Below are positions 23,501-35,165 of a DNA stretch of 64,000 bases, in pieces; the stretch's first letter is position 1; each line of letters begins with the position of its first letter. Below the pieces are notes generated by a model. It saw nothing but the letters and a program-made list of their open reading frames with translations. It had not been told where the DNA came from and did no database searches. A program made the position numbers and the translations under genes. This stretch comes from Erpobdella octoculata. Its lineage: Eukaryota; Annelida; Clitellata; Hirudinida; Erpobdellidae. The stretch covers positions 4,707,467-4,771,466 of the forward strand of contig OZ022241.1 of NCBI GenBank assembly GCA_963978895.1. Reading direction: 5' to 3'.

Positions 23501-24023
23501 CTTGCGCTTGTAAATGTGCACTTAAGTGACGTGGTAGTGTTAAACTACACAGTTTTATTACTTCTGTTGGTATGCCGGGAGCCTTCCCATTGGACATCCT
23601 ATTTCTGGCCTTCTATATCTTGCTTGCCGTAAGCCTCTCATCCAGATGGGACGCAGTTGATTACTGCGGAATCTTGTTGAGCATTTGTTCGTCAAAAGTA
23701 GATTGAAGTTTTAGAACTGACTTGAAATGCTCTGGCCATCCAATAATTTTACTGATGCAGAGCCACACTCCCGCGGACCGTAAACAGTCTTTAGTCCTTG
23801 ATAAAAAGACTTCGTGTGATGCGCCCCTTTTTTTGTGGCATTGTTGTGTGATGACGTGCCAATGTTTAGAGCAAGGATGCTGCCATGTTGTTTTGTACTT
23901 ATAAACTTGTTGATAGTACGTAATGGTGATGCTCTGAGTATGTCTGCAGTAATAAGCTTCTGTAGGAGTTTTCCTTTCCGACCGAGTCACTGCCATGCAC
24001 CCTTGCCCAGGTCCCCGCATCAC
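20597..24023 (-). mobile_element. Decayed LINE (endonuclease-type non-LTR), split by a hAT insertion
   Basis: On the minus strand, pieces in several frames run in LINE order. At 24023-23661 is HFKSVLKLQSTFDEQMLNKIP. At 23597-23238 are SNGKAPGIPTEV (RT motif), GDHSNCDNHRGVFLLSVAGK and ARTT. At 23329-22863 are QSFHNGM and KKGYVLAILLFCIFF, then a second 'RGVSLLSVAGKIL...IFIDLTKA' block. After the hAT, at 20796-20597, is FSRFLDAATWFDLTVSLKKTE. Numerous frameshifts mean it is not functional. A ~373-bp segment of the RT region is tandemly duplicated. Confidence 0.8.
20797..22756 (-). mobile_element. hAT transposon with intact ends and ZMYM1-like transposase pseudogene
   Basis: Terminal inverted repeats are CAGTGGCGTAGCTAGGG at 20797 and CCCTTCCCTACGCCACTG ending at 22756, flanked by the perfect 8-bp duplication AACGATCG (20789-20796 and 22757-22764). 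On the minus strand, frames 22308-21847, 21916-21536 and 21612-21229 overlap in different registers and together give the C-terminal half of a hAT transposase. This includes KTRWSARAECLKAI and the dimerisation signature ASCERSFSKLKIILSYFRAS. The N-terminal half and an intact frame are missing, so the copy is non-autonomous. It landed in the older LINE at 20597-24023. Confidence 0.9.
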
Positions 24024-24678
24024 ATCCTACACGTGCATTAAAATTGCCATGTAGGAAGTTTTGTTCTTTAAATGGCACGGAGCGCAGAACTGTATCTACT
24101 AGTATCTAGATGAATGTAGAAGGCCTCTTGTCCGGTTGTCTGTCTTCTGTCTACGAAACGGCTTTATACTCTCGCTCTCTCATCTCTCTCTTTCTCTTTT
24201 GTGCAGGCATCGCATCATCGCAAGCATAACAACTATCCCCTTATCTCTATTTCTCTCATTCTACTACTACCTAGTAGTTAGTTATGATTTGTCTGCACAT
24301 AACTTTTTTATTAGTTGGCGCCAGATTCTCAGAATTGGTATTTATATTCTATCAACATTAATCTATAACATATCCAAAAAATCATAGCTGTAAGTACATG
24401 CTGAGAGAAATTATTAATATTTAAAGCGGGAGTAAATTTCGCAAGTCCGACGTCGATCCAGCAGAGAGCGTAGTTGCGTAGATTGCTAGTTATGATTATG
24501 CTACAGGTCCAAGCCATCCGAACTCTTTATAATTGGAATAAAAATTAATTATCAATAAGTTATTTATCGTTACTAACATCATTCTTGCTACAGGTCCAAG
24601 GCAACAATTAATTATAAAATTTTAATTTTAGGGTGGAGCTTAAAGGGCTAAGTTTAAGTTTATTTGTATTTCAAGCGC
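24024..24678. other. Non-coding DNA between LINE fragments
   Basis: No gene. CT-rich text near 24165-24200. GCTACAGGTCCAAG occurs twice (about 24501 and 24588), a short direct repeat. Confidence 0.4.
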
Positions 24679-25100
24679 CCTTTTGTGTAACACCTCAGGG
24701 CTCCTTTTACGATAAAAACAACAAAACAATACAAAACAATCAAAATAAAGCAAAAAAAAAATAATATAAAACACAAAAATCAGCATGTCAGGAAAAATGA
24801 AATAATTTCTCTCTGATCATCAATTTGGATAGGATTTCGCAAATAGAAATGTCTTTAGCTCGGCCTTGAATATACTCAATGTAGTGGCTTCTCGGATGCT
24901 GGCAGGCAACATGTTCCATGTTGCCGGTCCTGCTATACTGAAGGCTCGACTGCCGTAAGTTATTGTTCGAGTAATGGGAACAACTAGATCACTACGACTA
25001 GCTGATCTCTGACGAGATAAGTAAGAATTGTTATCAGACACAGTAACACACAGCTCTTGCAAATATGAGGGGGCTTTGCCATGCAGCGCCTTGTAGGTGG
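24679..25100 (-). mobile_element. CR1/L2-type LINE 3' end fragment
   Basis: On the minus strand the frame 25062-24820 encodes the LINE C-terminus (AFSIAGPATWNMLP ... TFLFAKSYPN), nearly identical to the copy ending at 2278. The shared 3' UTR follows, ending GGAGCCCTGAGGTGTTACAC at about 24690. It is severely 5'-truncated. Confidence 0.85.
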
Positions 25101-25394
25101 AGCCTAGTGGGTGGAGCTTGGGTAATGTTGTCAGTACTTTAATAAAAAATTTGTTTTATAACCATTTATTTGTCAGTTAATATATCATCATATTAACTCA
25201 AATTCTTATAAAAGTCTGACGTCGATAGTTATGTTTGTATGTTGTTTGTATATTAGGTTGGAGAGTACGAGCCAGCCTTCATGTGGCAATCCCTGTGATT
25301 AACCAGTCATTAGGCAATAAAGTGGTCAACCTGGTGAAACCAAGCTCAAAATTCTTATATAATTTCACCCATCAAAAACGAAAAAATAGAAAAT

Positions 25395-25690
25395 AATTTT
25401 TACATAATAAAAAATACATTTTTTTTAAAAAACAACGTTTTTCTTGCGCTCTAAGAAGAATAAAATAATATTCCTATAATTCATATACAACGGAAAACAC
25501 TGCGGGCACTTTATAACCTATGGCTACAACATCAACAACTTTAATAAAACAAATGGTTGTAAAAAATAATGCGCTCACAACGTTTTTCGTTGTATATGAA
25601 TTATAGGAATATTATTTTATACTTTTTAGGGCTCAAGAAAAACCTTGTTTTTTAAAAAATGTATTTCTTATGTAAAATTTTTAATAGTTT
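25395..25690. mobile_element. Palindromic MITE-like element
   Basis: The left arm (25395-25495, ending AATATTCCTATAATTCATAT then ACAACG) is mirrored by the right arm (25585-25690, starting CGTTGTATATGAATTATAGG). Arms of ~105 bp flank a ~80-bp loop. No coding capacity. Confidence 0.7.
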
Positions 25691-25732
25691 TTAGCAGAAT
25701 ATACATGTAAAAAATGTAAACGTGTGGTAATT

Positions 25733-25797
25733 TATATAACACCTTTTACAGAGTTCAGACTCTGAACTTCAGAGGCGCTGCTCTTTTACATGCCAGT
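25733..25797 (-). mobile_element. tRNA-derived SINE fragment (3' part)
   Basis: On the minus strand, GGCATGTAAAAGAGCAGCGCCTCTGAAGTTCAG-like text and 'GTTATATAAATTA' match the tail of the SINE at 28082-28275. The tRNA head is missing. Confidence 0.55.
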
Positions 25798-26639
25798 GCA
25801 CTATTTGCCACATTCAAACCATGCATTATATTTTTGATGTTGAAATTCTTTTTTTAACTTTACCTTGTCATTCATTTCATCATTTTTAATATTATCCAGT
25901 TTAATTTTTATTCTTATTTTCATATCATTAATTTCATTTTCATTTTTCTGCTCAACTGCATAGTTTCCTTCAAGACGTTGCTGGTGTAGTGCTAATCTTT
26001 TACTAGCCATGTAACCCCTATACTTGTTGTTTCGGTTTTACTGCATCTATATCCACTGTATGGCATATAATAGTAGTGCTGTTATTATTAATATTATTAT
26101 TGTTATTGTTATTATTATTGATATTTTTATTGTTATTGTTATTATTGTTATTTTTCGTTTTCACACAACATAATTAACAAGCTTTTCAAGCTTATTAGTT
26201 ATCAAGTTTAAATACAGGAGTAGATTTAATGCTAAAAATTATTTGTGTTGTTCTCTAGCAAAGACTGCCCCCAGAATTTCTGATCTAGTGAGAATGAAAA
26301 ACAAGCACAACCTTCTCACTGACACTTTAGCAGTTTTATTTTTAATCTGAAACATTCAAATTTTAAATTAAAGATAAAAAAAATCTCATTTGCTTGTAAA
26401 ATAGAAAAACATTGTTGGAAAAATTATGTTTTATGTTTTTAATAATAAATTAAATTATAATTATTATATAAAATTTATAATTTATGTCTAGAAATAATAA
26501 GCTAAAATTCTGAAATCCAAATTTATTGTAGGAGTAGGTACCTATAACTGTTAAGTGCACTTGTAATTGTTGTAACAATGCAGTTAGCCAGAGTGAAAGA
26601 TAAGCAACCCACTTTTTTCACAATTTTTTCATTGGGATT
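25798..26639. other. Non-coding AT-rich DNA
   Basis: Degenerate (ATT)n near 26075-26150. A 69-codon minus-strand frame at 26010-25801 (lysine- and asparagine-rich) has no recognisable motif and is not supported as a gene. Confidence 0.4.
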
Positions 26640-26702
26640 CGCCACAGCATGGCAAATTTTATCAAGGGGTCACAGCACTAAAAAGGCTAAGAACCGCTAA
26701 CC
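26640..26702. mobile_element. hAT-type terminal remnant
   Basis: GGGGTCACAGCACTAAAAAGGCTAAGAACCGCTAA is the complement of the widespread hAT end 'CAGxGGTTCTxAxCCTTTTTAGTGCTG', here decayed. No partner end was placed. Confidence 0.5.
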
Positions 26703-28081
26703 TAGGCCAACCCATAAAGCAATGATAGTAAAGCTATTGCAACAGTAAACAGAAAGGCTTGTACAAAAAAGTTTACTGTCGAAAGCAAGCGCCATACTGT
26801 CTCTTGAACAAAACAAAACCATAAGAATTAATGAAAGCATGGGGTGAATGTAACTGATAGAACAGTCAATTGTTGTGCATCAGTTGAAATGATTATTTTT
26901 ATGAAAGAAAATAAGTAATCAGCATTGAAGAAAATTTATTTCGGAACTTAAATTCCAGAAATCTATTCATTTAACCCAACCTTATTTATTGATAGGCTGT
27001 CCCAGCAGAGGCTTCTATCCCTGTATGTGCGGGCCTAGCTTCGCACGGCAAAAAACGGAAGAAGGGAGAAAGAAAAAAAGATAATAGGACAAAATAAAAA
27101 ACCTAACTTACATATATTTTCATACCCATGAATTACAGTTGAAATAAAAATGAACGATGTATGGCTTCTCAACATTAACCCGAGATTCTTTAATTAACAT
27201 TTAATGACGGTCTTATCTCATTTTTTCCAGGATGACTAATTCGATACGTTTCACATTGTGGATGGAACTAATTTTATGCTGACGCATTTGAACACTGATG
27301 GTTCGAAAGTGAACCTGCCAGGACTATTTTTTTATTTTGTTTTGGCTACAATTTATTTAGTTTGTTGAATAAAACATATTGCATGAAAAAAACGATGTAA
27401 AGAAGTACTGTTCAGTCAAATAAGTTTAACATAACCATAAGCATAACCGTTATTTAAAACGATTAAATTTTCTGCCACAAAAAAACAGGCTATATCGATA
27501 ATATGTACTTGTCACAAAAAAACATTTGGGAAGAATTTTAGTGGACAAAATCATTAGCATATTTATTATCTTCTCAACACGCTAAAGCAAGCAGTCAATT
27601 AATGGGCATTGTCCCTTGGACGTTTGAGTTGGCCTCCCTGAAGTAATTTTGGATCCCCAAAAGATAGAGTTGGGTCCAGAAAATGGTTTGAAAAGTGAAA
27701 GTTTAAGCTTCAGAGGTTTAAGGGTTTGAGAAAAACCTTTGTGTAGGTAGGCGGCGCCACTATGGCGGTGAAGCGGCCCCCTTGTTATGGTTGAGTGGAA
27801 TTTTCAAAAATGTGAGTTGGTTATTATCGAAATATTTTGGAAAAGTTGGTCCGACAATTCCCTGCCCGGTCATCAGCTTTTTATGAGAGCAAAAATAAAA
27901 AGAGGGTTTCGTAATTTTTTGGAAAATTAGCTCTGACTACCCCCGGTGTTCTGCCTTTTAAATTTTTTTGATTTTTGTGAAGAATTGGTGGCCCTGGGAA
28001 TAAATTTCCCCATCCTCCAAGATTTTGCTGAAATGACGTCCCTGCGCTCAAGGAGCCAAAGATTTAATTTCAACAAAATTT
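26703..28081. other. Non-coding DNA
   Basis: No supportable gene. Moderately GC-richer text at 27600-28040 ends in GAAATGACGTCCCTG, a decayed DNA-transposon end. Confidence 0.4.
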
Positions 28082-28275
28082 TGGGGCAAGCTGTTTAACT
28101 GAGTTAGTAGAGTGTTAGTCTTGAATGTGAGAGCTTCACGGTTTGACTCCCACTCACTGCCTAGTAGCCCATGTCAACCGGAAAACTTAACGGGTAAAAT
28201 CGTTCTCTCCGTGGGGCATGTAAAAGAACAGCGCCTTTGAATTCTGGAAAAGACGCTATATAAATTATCAAACAT
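28082..28275 (+). mobile_element. tRNA-derived SINE
   Basis: The head contains an A-box-like TTAACTGAGTTAGTAGAGTG and, about 30 bases on, a B-box-like GGTTTGACTCCC, in the spacing of RNA polymerase III internal promoters. The body follows with GGCATGTAAAAGAACAGCGC and ends ACGCTATATAAATTATCAAA. A 3'-only copy is on the minus strand at 25733-25797. No clear duplication was resolved. Confidence 0.7.
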
Positions 28276-28311
28276 TACAAACATTTACATCAGCAATACA
28301 TTCAGTTTTCT

Positions 28312-28617
28312 GTGGTTATTATGGAACTTTCAGATTCACAAATTGAACAAATGTGCAGAGCTTTTTGTACAGAATACGAAAATGACGTTTCCTTGGAAAT
28401 AATTGATGAAATGAAGCCCCTAAAAGCAATTCACAAATCAAATTTTGGAGGTGATTTAGTTAATTCTGATTCATCTGTCTTAAAACCACTGGATTTACTA
28501 AGCAAATTTCAGGAATTGGAAGTAGAATGCCTTTTCCAAAATGTATCTGTTGCGATAAGAATTTTGTGTACGATACTAGTGACTGTTGCAGAAGCTGAAC
28601 TGCAACAACAACACTAA
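28312..28617 (+). pseudogene. hAT (ZMYM1-like) transposase fragment
   Basis: The frame contains DVSLEIIDEMKPLKAIHKSN, LKPLDLLSKFQELEVECLFQ and SVAIRILCTILVTVAEAEL, the stretch immediately before the 'ASxERSFSKLK' dimerisation motif of hAT transposases. It breaks exactly where that motif should begin, so the catalytic remainder and C-terminus are missing. It is a different copy from the element at 20797. No termini found. Confidence 0.7.
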
Positions 28618-30032
28618 CATCAACATCACTGCTAGGAACACTGCCAACAAAACCCAGAGTGTGTTTTGTTTAAGGTTTTTTTAATGAGAAAAAGAACAAA
28701 GCAAAACGAAACCAAAAATTTCAGAGGAGAAATTAAATGAGCTGATCATTATCTTAAGATTTAAATTTACTTTTTTTTATAGATTTTTTTCTCATTACTT
28801 TTCAGTTCATCTTTCGTCTTTATATTCAAATACTTTTTGTCAACATTTCTATTAAAATAGCACCTTGCCGCTTGTTTTTTTTATGAAAGCAAGTATAAAC
28901 ATGTTATCTATTTGGTTAATTATGCAGAATAAAGCTATTAAATTTCAATGACTGCATTCATCTGATGAATAATTCATGAGATGTACGAATAACTGTTACT
29001 TTTACATGTCTGCACGGAGCACTTTGGCTTTTCATAATTTCCAAAGAGAAAAGAAAAAACCAGCCAACGCAAAACCTTACCGGTTTCAAAACCTCGTTTC
29101 ATACTTCATACCCTCACGCTTCGCGGCTTCACCCGCTAAAATCCCGGCTTACCGAGACGACCCTAAACCGGACCCGGCGGCTGTGTCCAACTCAACTGCT
29201 ATCTTCTTGTCCAAACGCAAAGCTCGGCCGTGTTTTATCCGTTGTCTACGTTGTCTCTCCCCGGTCAGTATGTAGATGTCATTATAAAGCCAACCTTTGG
29301 ACTCAACTACATTCTCGAAACTGAGTTTTGTGCACGAAAGAAATGAAAGGAAGGAAAGTAATATAAAAAGAAAATAAAAAGATATTACCTATTATCCATG
29401 AAACCCGGATGTTTACCGGATTATAGAGAGGCGGGTAATGAACTGGGGAGACGGCCTTTTGATAGCAGATCGACTATGCCATTGTATGGAGAGATGAGAT
29501 ATTTGCCGGCCGAAGTAGTGAATGCGCGGTATTGTACGCCGTGTGCAACTTGTCCATGTCGTCTGTCTCGGTCGCTCGCCCCGAGAAATGTCGGACAAAA
29601 CTTGAATGAGAGTCGACGCTTTGTGAACGCGCTCGGACCTGCGGTAATTCACCCCTGCGTGATCTATTTCGTTAATTGTATTTTATATATTTATGAACTT
29701 ATATTTAATTTAAATTATTCTCATTAGATGTTTTTATTTTATATCTCAATTAGCTTTGAACGTTTCTTTTCACTTCAAATGATAATGATATCAAAAGGCT
29801 TTCGTCACCTTAAAAGAAAACTCAATAACTACACAAAATAAACCTCGGTAATGATTCTAAAATTGGTTATAGCGTCATCACCCCCATCGAAATTATCATC
29901 ATCATCGTATTCGTCATAGTCATCATCATCATCATCAATATCTATGATGTTATTTTAATATCATTTCATCACACTGGGAACCTCGATCATTATCTATAGA
30001 ATCTAATTTTTCTCAGCCAGACCAGAAGATAT
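28618..30032. other. Non-coding DNA, partly GC-richer
   Basis: Positions 29060-29260 and 29400-29660 are richer in CpG and hold 99-109-codon frames without recognisable motifs. They may be the 5' UTR or flank of the LINE that follows. (ATC)n occurs near 29895-29940. Confidence 0.4.
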
Positions 30033-31846
30033 AACCGTCTCGACCTAGATGAGTTCTCGAGCCAACTTCAGTTATCAGCCCTGTTTTTTGTGAGTTCACC
30101 GGTCCCGATGAGATGGCGGATCTGCTCCGTGACGAGTTGACAAGAATTACCAATATATATTACCAAAATATATTTGAATTCACCTGTGCTCGCATTTCTT
30201 CGGGTTCCAGTGCTCAAACCGTCGCTGTTGTCTACAGAACCGGACCTGTCTCGTCTGCTTTTTTCGGCGAATTCGCGGGTTTTCTCGACCAGCTTTCCAC
30301 AAGGAGCGACGATACATTCATTGTCGGCGACTTTAATATTAGGCTCGATCGTGACAGTGCTACGAGTCGTTCATTCCTTGACACTCTTTCTTCACACGGC
30401 TTCACCATAGCGACCACCGAAACCACTCACACCCGTGGTGGCATTCTCGATGTCGTTGCTGTGAGGTGGGCACCTGGCGACATTGATGTGGGTGTTTTCA
30501 ACATCGGCATCTCCGATCATCACATCTTGCACTGGTCGATGCATGTGTTCTGCTCATCCACGCCTTGTAGACCGTGCACTCGTTGCAGATGGAACCGTCT
30601 CGACCTAGATGAGTTCTCGAGCCAACTTCAGTCATCAGCCCTGTTTTCTAGTGAGTTCACTGGTCCCGACGAGATGGCGGATCTGCTCCGTGATGAGTTG
30701 ACAAGAAATACCAATCAGCTCGTCCCCACCTACTCTTTTCGTCTTCGTCCCCGCGCATCCGATCCATGGTTCGACCGGGAATGCCTCGTCGCCAAACGTC
30801 GAACGCGATCGATGGAAAGAAAATTACTTTTAGCAAAAATTGATATCAGCCAATGGCGCGCCCAAACGCAACAGTATCATCGCCTATTAAGAAACAAACG
30901 TCGCGTCTTTTGGACATCGAAAATTTCAAAGCTAGCCAACGACCGCTCTTCCTGCCGTAACTTATGGCGCGCGCTCAACAGTGTGATAGCCCGTGGCAAA
31001 ATGCCTGCTAGCGATGCCATCACAGCCAACGAGTTTCTTAGGTTCTTCGAAGACAAGGTTGCACGCGTTCGTGCGGCGACTCCATGCGTCGACCACCTAC
31101 CTACTTCTGTGTTATGCGTCTAATCGAGCCAACGAGCGTTGCTGAGGTCACCGCGCTCATTCATCGGTTGCCCGATCGATAGTGTTTCCTGGATCCTGTT
31201 CCAACACGTGTTCTCAAGGAGCTTTCCACCGTGCTTGCTCCTTATCTCTCCAGACTGTTCAGCTTCTCTTTCACAAAGGAAATTTTTCCCAACCAATTTA
31301 AAACATCGTACATCACCCCGCTCGTGAAAAAGTCGGGACTCGATATCAACGTGACCTCATCGTACCGTCCAATATCCAATCTCTCCGTTGTCTCAAAATT
31401 GCTTTAGAGGCTTGTGCTCCCACGCGTCCTCAAACATCTTCACTCGAACAATCTGTTCCCTCCCTTCCAGTCCGCTTATCGTCCTTACCATTTAACCGAA
31501 ACAGCATTACTTAAAGTTACTTCTGATTTGCTTCGAGCTGCCGACCAAGGCAAGCTCTCACTCTTCGTTCTCCTTGACCTGTCGGCGGCGTTTGCCACTG
31601 TCGACCACCACATCTTACTACAGCGACTAGAATCGTCCTGCGACCTCGGTGGCCTCGTCTCGTCGACCGGTTTCGACCATACCTTACCAATCGCCTGTCT
31701 TACGTAAGACACTGCGACTCATCTTCTCCACATTCATCCTCCGACTGCGGTGTCCCACAGGGTACCGTCTTAGGCCCACTTCTCTTCTCTTTGTACACGG
31801 AGGGGATTGGAAATGTCCTCCAACCACACTAGCTGATGAATATTAA
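30033..31846 (+). mobile_element. CR1/L2-type LINE with endonuclease and partial reverse transcriptase, frameshifted
   Basis: The frame 30113-31123 carries an apurinic-type endonuclease C-terminal half (FIVGDFNIRLDR, then GILDVVAV and ISDHHILHW near residue 140) and the linker to RT (DPWFDRECLVAKRRTR, FFEDKVARVR). After a stop, RT continues in shifting frames: SSYRPISNLSVVSKLL (about 31350-31405, then an in-frame TAG), FQSAYRPYH, FVLLDLSAAFATVDHHILL (31560-31620) and GVPQGTVLGPLLFSLYT (31750-31800). It ends before the YADD box. The first 120 bp (30033-30152) copy the internal segment 30597-30716. Not functional. Confidence 0.85.
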
Positions 31847-31898
31847 GCCATAACGAAAAAAAACAATTTATCGTTCATATTCACTTTTATTTTGTTTA

Positions 31899-32332
31899 CT
31901 AGCGGGGGTGCCCGGCGTTGCCCGGGGTTTTTAGAGGGTTTTCTAATGTTTGTCTCTCTCGCTCAGGTTTCCTTCCCCGCTTGCTTTCCCGTTCCCGTTA
32001 GCTTTCCCGTTCTCGGTCGCTTTCCCGTTCCCAGCCGCTTTCCTGGTCGTTTTTCCGCTCCTGTTTGCTCTCCCTTTCCCGTTCCCGGTCGCCTTTCCGT
32101 TCCCGGTCGCTTTCCCGTTCCCGCTTGCTCTCCCGTTCTCGCTCATGGTTGCTCTCCCGTTCTCGATCGAAAAGGAAAGTGACCGAGAACGGGAAAGCTA
32201 CCGGGAGCGGGAAAGCAACCGGGAGCGGGAAAGCGACCGGGAACGGGAAAGCGGAGAAGGAAATGGGAGCGAGAGAGACAAACATTAGAAAAACCTTTAA
32301 AAACCCCGGGCAACACCGGGTACCCCCACTAG

Positions 32333-32383
<51 letters not shown>

Positions 32384-32613
32384 CCCGCTATGCTCATTTT
32401 GTGACGGATTTCAAATTTTTTTTCTCTATATTTGATTCCCCTTGACTCTCAAGGTTGTGTGAAAATTTCATTACGATCGGATGAATGGTGTAGCAATGCA
32501 TAAATAACATACATGCATATATACATACATACATACATACATACATACATACATACATACATACATACATACATACATACATACATACATACATACAAAC
32601 ATTCATTTTTACC
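31899..32613 (-). mobile_element. Helitron-like element (family A) with palindromic 3' end
   Basis: On the minus strand the 5' part (about 32613-32385) matches the 5' part of the 13243-13893 element, including 'GAATGTTTGT' and the CACACAACCTTGAGAGTCAA stretch. The 3' end, with the CCGGGCAACGCCGGG hairpin, reaches CTAG at 31902-31899. Inside it a second, plus-oriented 3' end with the same hairpin and CTAG lies at 32329-32332, so 31899-32332 is a ~434-bp palindrome of inverted 18-bp arrays. (TA)n at 32338-32380 and (CATA)n at 32520-32596 are internal. Confidence 0.65.
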
Positions 32614-32893
32614 AATGCTTTTATTAACTCGTCGTCTCTGTTTGTTTCTCTGTCTGTTTCAAATCTTGCAATCAATTTTTGAGTCACTTCCTGATGATAG
32701 ATTTTTTTCAAATTTTGCATACATGCTCAAAATAGAAGACAATGCAATATTCAATTATTAGTTTTACAATAAGTCAATTAATTTAGTTAATTTTAATTAA
32801 TTTCGATATTTCGATATAATTAAGATATTTCGACTTTAATATAAAATAAAAGAGTAATATAAGAAAAAATTGATTGCAAAAATTGTGTTTTAA
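32614..32893. other. Non-coding AT-rich spacer
   Basis: Contains a stretch (GTCTGTTTCAAATCTTGCAA) related to sequence near 10570. No gene. Confidence 0.4.
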
Positions 32894-35165
32894 TCTATAT
32901 ATATAAAAGAACATGTCCTGACTGACTGACTGACTGACTGACTGACTGACTGACTGACAGATGACTGACTGATAATCAACGCCGAGCTCAAACGCCTCAT
33001 CCTAGGAACGTGAAATTTGGAACTTATATTACTTTTATAGCGTAAACATCCGCTAAGAAAGGATTTTTGAAAATTTTGCTCCTGAGGGGAAAAAACTGGA
33101 AAACAAACTTTTTTCTAAAGATTTTTTCTAAAAATTTTTTCTGAATTTTGGTATATAGATTCTTTTTGAAAAATAAAAAGATACGTGTTTCACCATTTTT
33201 TGTAAATTCGGTTTCCCGGACCTCAAATGTGGGTTGGAAAATTGGGTTATTTGGTTTTTAAAGTAGCTTCTACTCAAAAACTGTTAATGCTATAGGAGTA
33301 AAAATTAGTATTTAGTTTCTACTCCAACAATAATGAAATACGTGTTTTAGCATTTTTTGAAAATTTGGTTTCCAGGACTTCAAATGTGGGGTGGAAAATA
33401 GGGCTAATTGTCTTTTATAGTAACTGCTACTCAAAAACAGTAAATACCACAGATGTAAAAATTATTATTTAGTTTCTTTTCTAAAAATAAAGATATACGT
33501 GTTTCACCATTTTTTACAAATTTGGTTTCCCGGACCTCAAATGTGGGTTGGAAAATTGGGTTATTTGGTTTTTAAAGTAGCTTCTACTCAAAAACTGTTA
33601 ATGCTACAAAAGTAAAAATTAGTATTTAGTTTCTACTCTAAAAATAAGGATATATGTGTTTCACCATTTTTGAAATTTTGGACCTCAAATGTGGGGTGGA
33701 AAAAAGGTTTCTTTGGTTTTTAAAGTAACTGCTACTCAAAAACTGTGAATGCTACAGATGTCAAAATTAGTATTTAGTATTTACTCAAAAAATAATGATA
33801 TAAGTGTTTCAACATTTTTTTAAAAACTTGGTTTCCAGGACATCAAATGTGGGGTGGAAAAAAGGGTTATTTGATTTTAAAATAACTGCTACTCAAAAAC
33901 TGTAAGTGCTACAAATGTAAAAATTAGTATTTTGAAGTTTTGTGCCGGTTAAAAGTAGCTAAGTTCAGTTTATCACCGGCCGGGCCAAGCCGTTATTTTA
34001 GAGTCTTCACACGGGCCAGGCCAAACCTTAAATCAAAGTGGAACGGGCCGAGGTTTTTCACCAAGTATATAGATATTTTAATGATTTTAGGGTCTTCAGT
34101 TGGGCCGGGCCAAACCTCCAAAAATAATGAAATACGTGTTTTAGCATTTTTTGAAAATTTGGTTTTCAGGACTTCAAATGTGGGGTGGAAAACAGGTTAT
34201 TTGTTTTTTAAAGTAACTGCTACTCAAAAACTGTAAATACCACAGATAAAAAAATTAGTATTTAGTTTCTATTCTGAAAATAAAGATATACCTGTTTTAC
34301 CATTTTTTTAAAATTTGGTTTCCAGGACCTCAAATGTGGGGTGGAAAATAAGGTTATTTGGTTTTTAATGTAACTGCTCCTCGAAAACAATAGATGCTAC
34401 AGGAGTAAAAATTAATATTTGGTTTCTACTCCAGAAATAATGATATACGTGTTTTACCATTTTTTGAAAATTTGGTTTCCAGGACTTCAAATATAGGGTA
34501 GAAAATAGGGTTACTTGGTTTTTAAAGTAACTGCTACTCAAAAACTGTAAATGCTACAAAAATAAAATTAGTATTTAGTTTCTACTCTAAAAATAATGAT
34601 ATACGTGTTTCACCATTTTTTGAAAACTTGGTTTCAAGTTCCAGGACCTCAAATGTAAGGTGGAAATAGGGTTATTTGATTTTAAAATAACTGCTACTCA
34701 AAATATGTAAGTGCTACAGGTGTGAAAAATAGTATTTTGAGGTTTTGTGCCGGTTAAAAGTAGATGAGTTCAGTTTATCACCGGACGGACGGGCCAAGCC
34801 GTTATTTTAGGGTCTTCATACGGACCTTCCCAAACCTTAAATCAAGGTGGGACGGGCCGAGATTTTTAACCAAGTATATAGACATTTTAATGATTTTAGG
34901 GTGTTCAGGCTAAACGTGAAGTCGAGGTGGGACGGGCCGAAGTTTTTCATCAAGTATATAGAACTTCTAGGCCTGTAAAAACGGGCCAGGCCCATATTAG
35001 ACGGGCCGTGCCGGGCCAGAAATTTTGGTTTTTGAAACGGGTTGGGCGAAGTTGTCGACGGGCCGAGCCGAGACCTAAAAAATTGATCCGTGCAGTATTC
35101 TACTATGTATGCATGGTAAAAATTCTCAAATTTCATGCGAGCGAAGCCGCTACGGGCACTGCTAG
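32894..35165 (+). mobile_element. Helitron-like element family B, tandem copy 1
   Basis: It starts TCTATATATATAAAAG after A and ends GGGCACTG-CTAG at 35165, 2272 bp. The order inside is (GACT)n, a unique leader with GCCGAGCTCAAACGCCTCAT, then repeats of 148-158 bp anchored by GGACCTCAAATGTGGG (33218, 33375, 33532, 33680, 33838 and on), and a GGGCCGGGCC-rich 3' part. A block of the GGGCCGGGCC part is also inserted among the repeats at about 33940-34110. No Rep/helicase. Confidence 0.8.

Noticed and set aside
28082..28160. Functional tRNA gene
   Set aside because: A- and B-box-like blocks are present, but no cloverleaf with proper acceptor pairing is visible and a SINE body follows.
28976..29727. 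Frames of 99 and 109 codons in CpG-richer DNA
   Set aside because: No recognisable motif, no splice or homology support; more likely LINE flank or 5' UTR.
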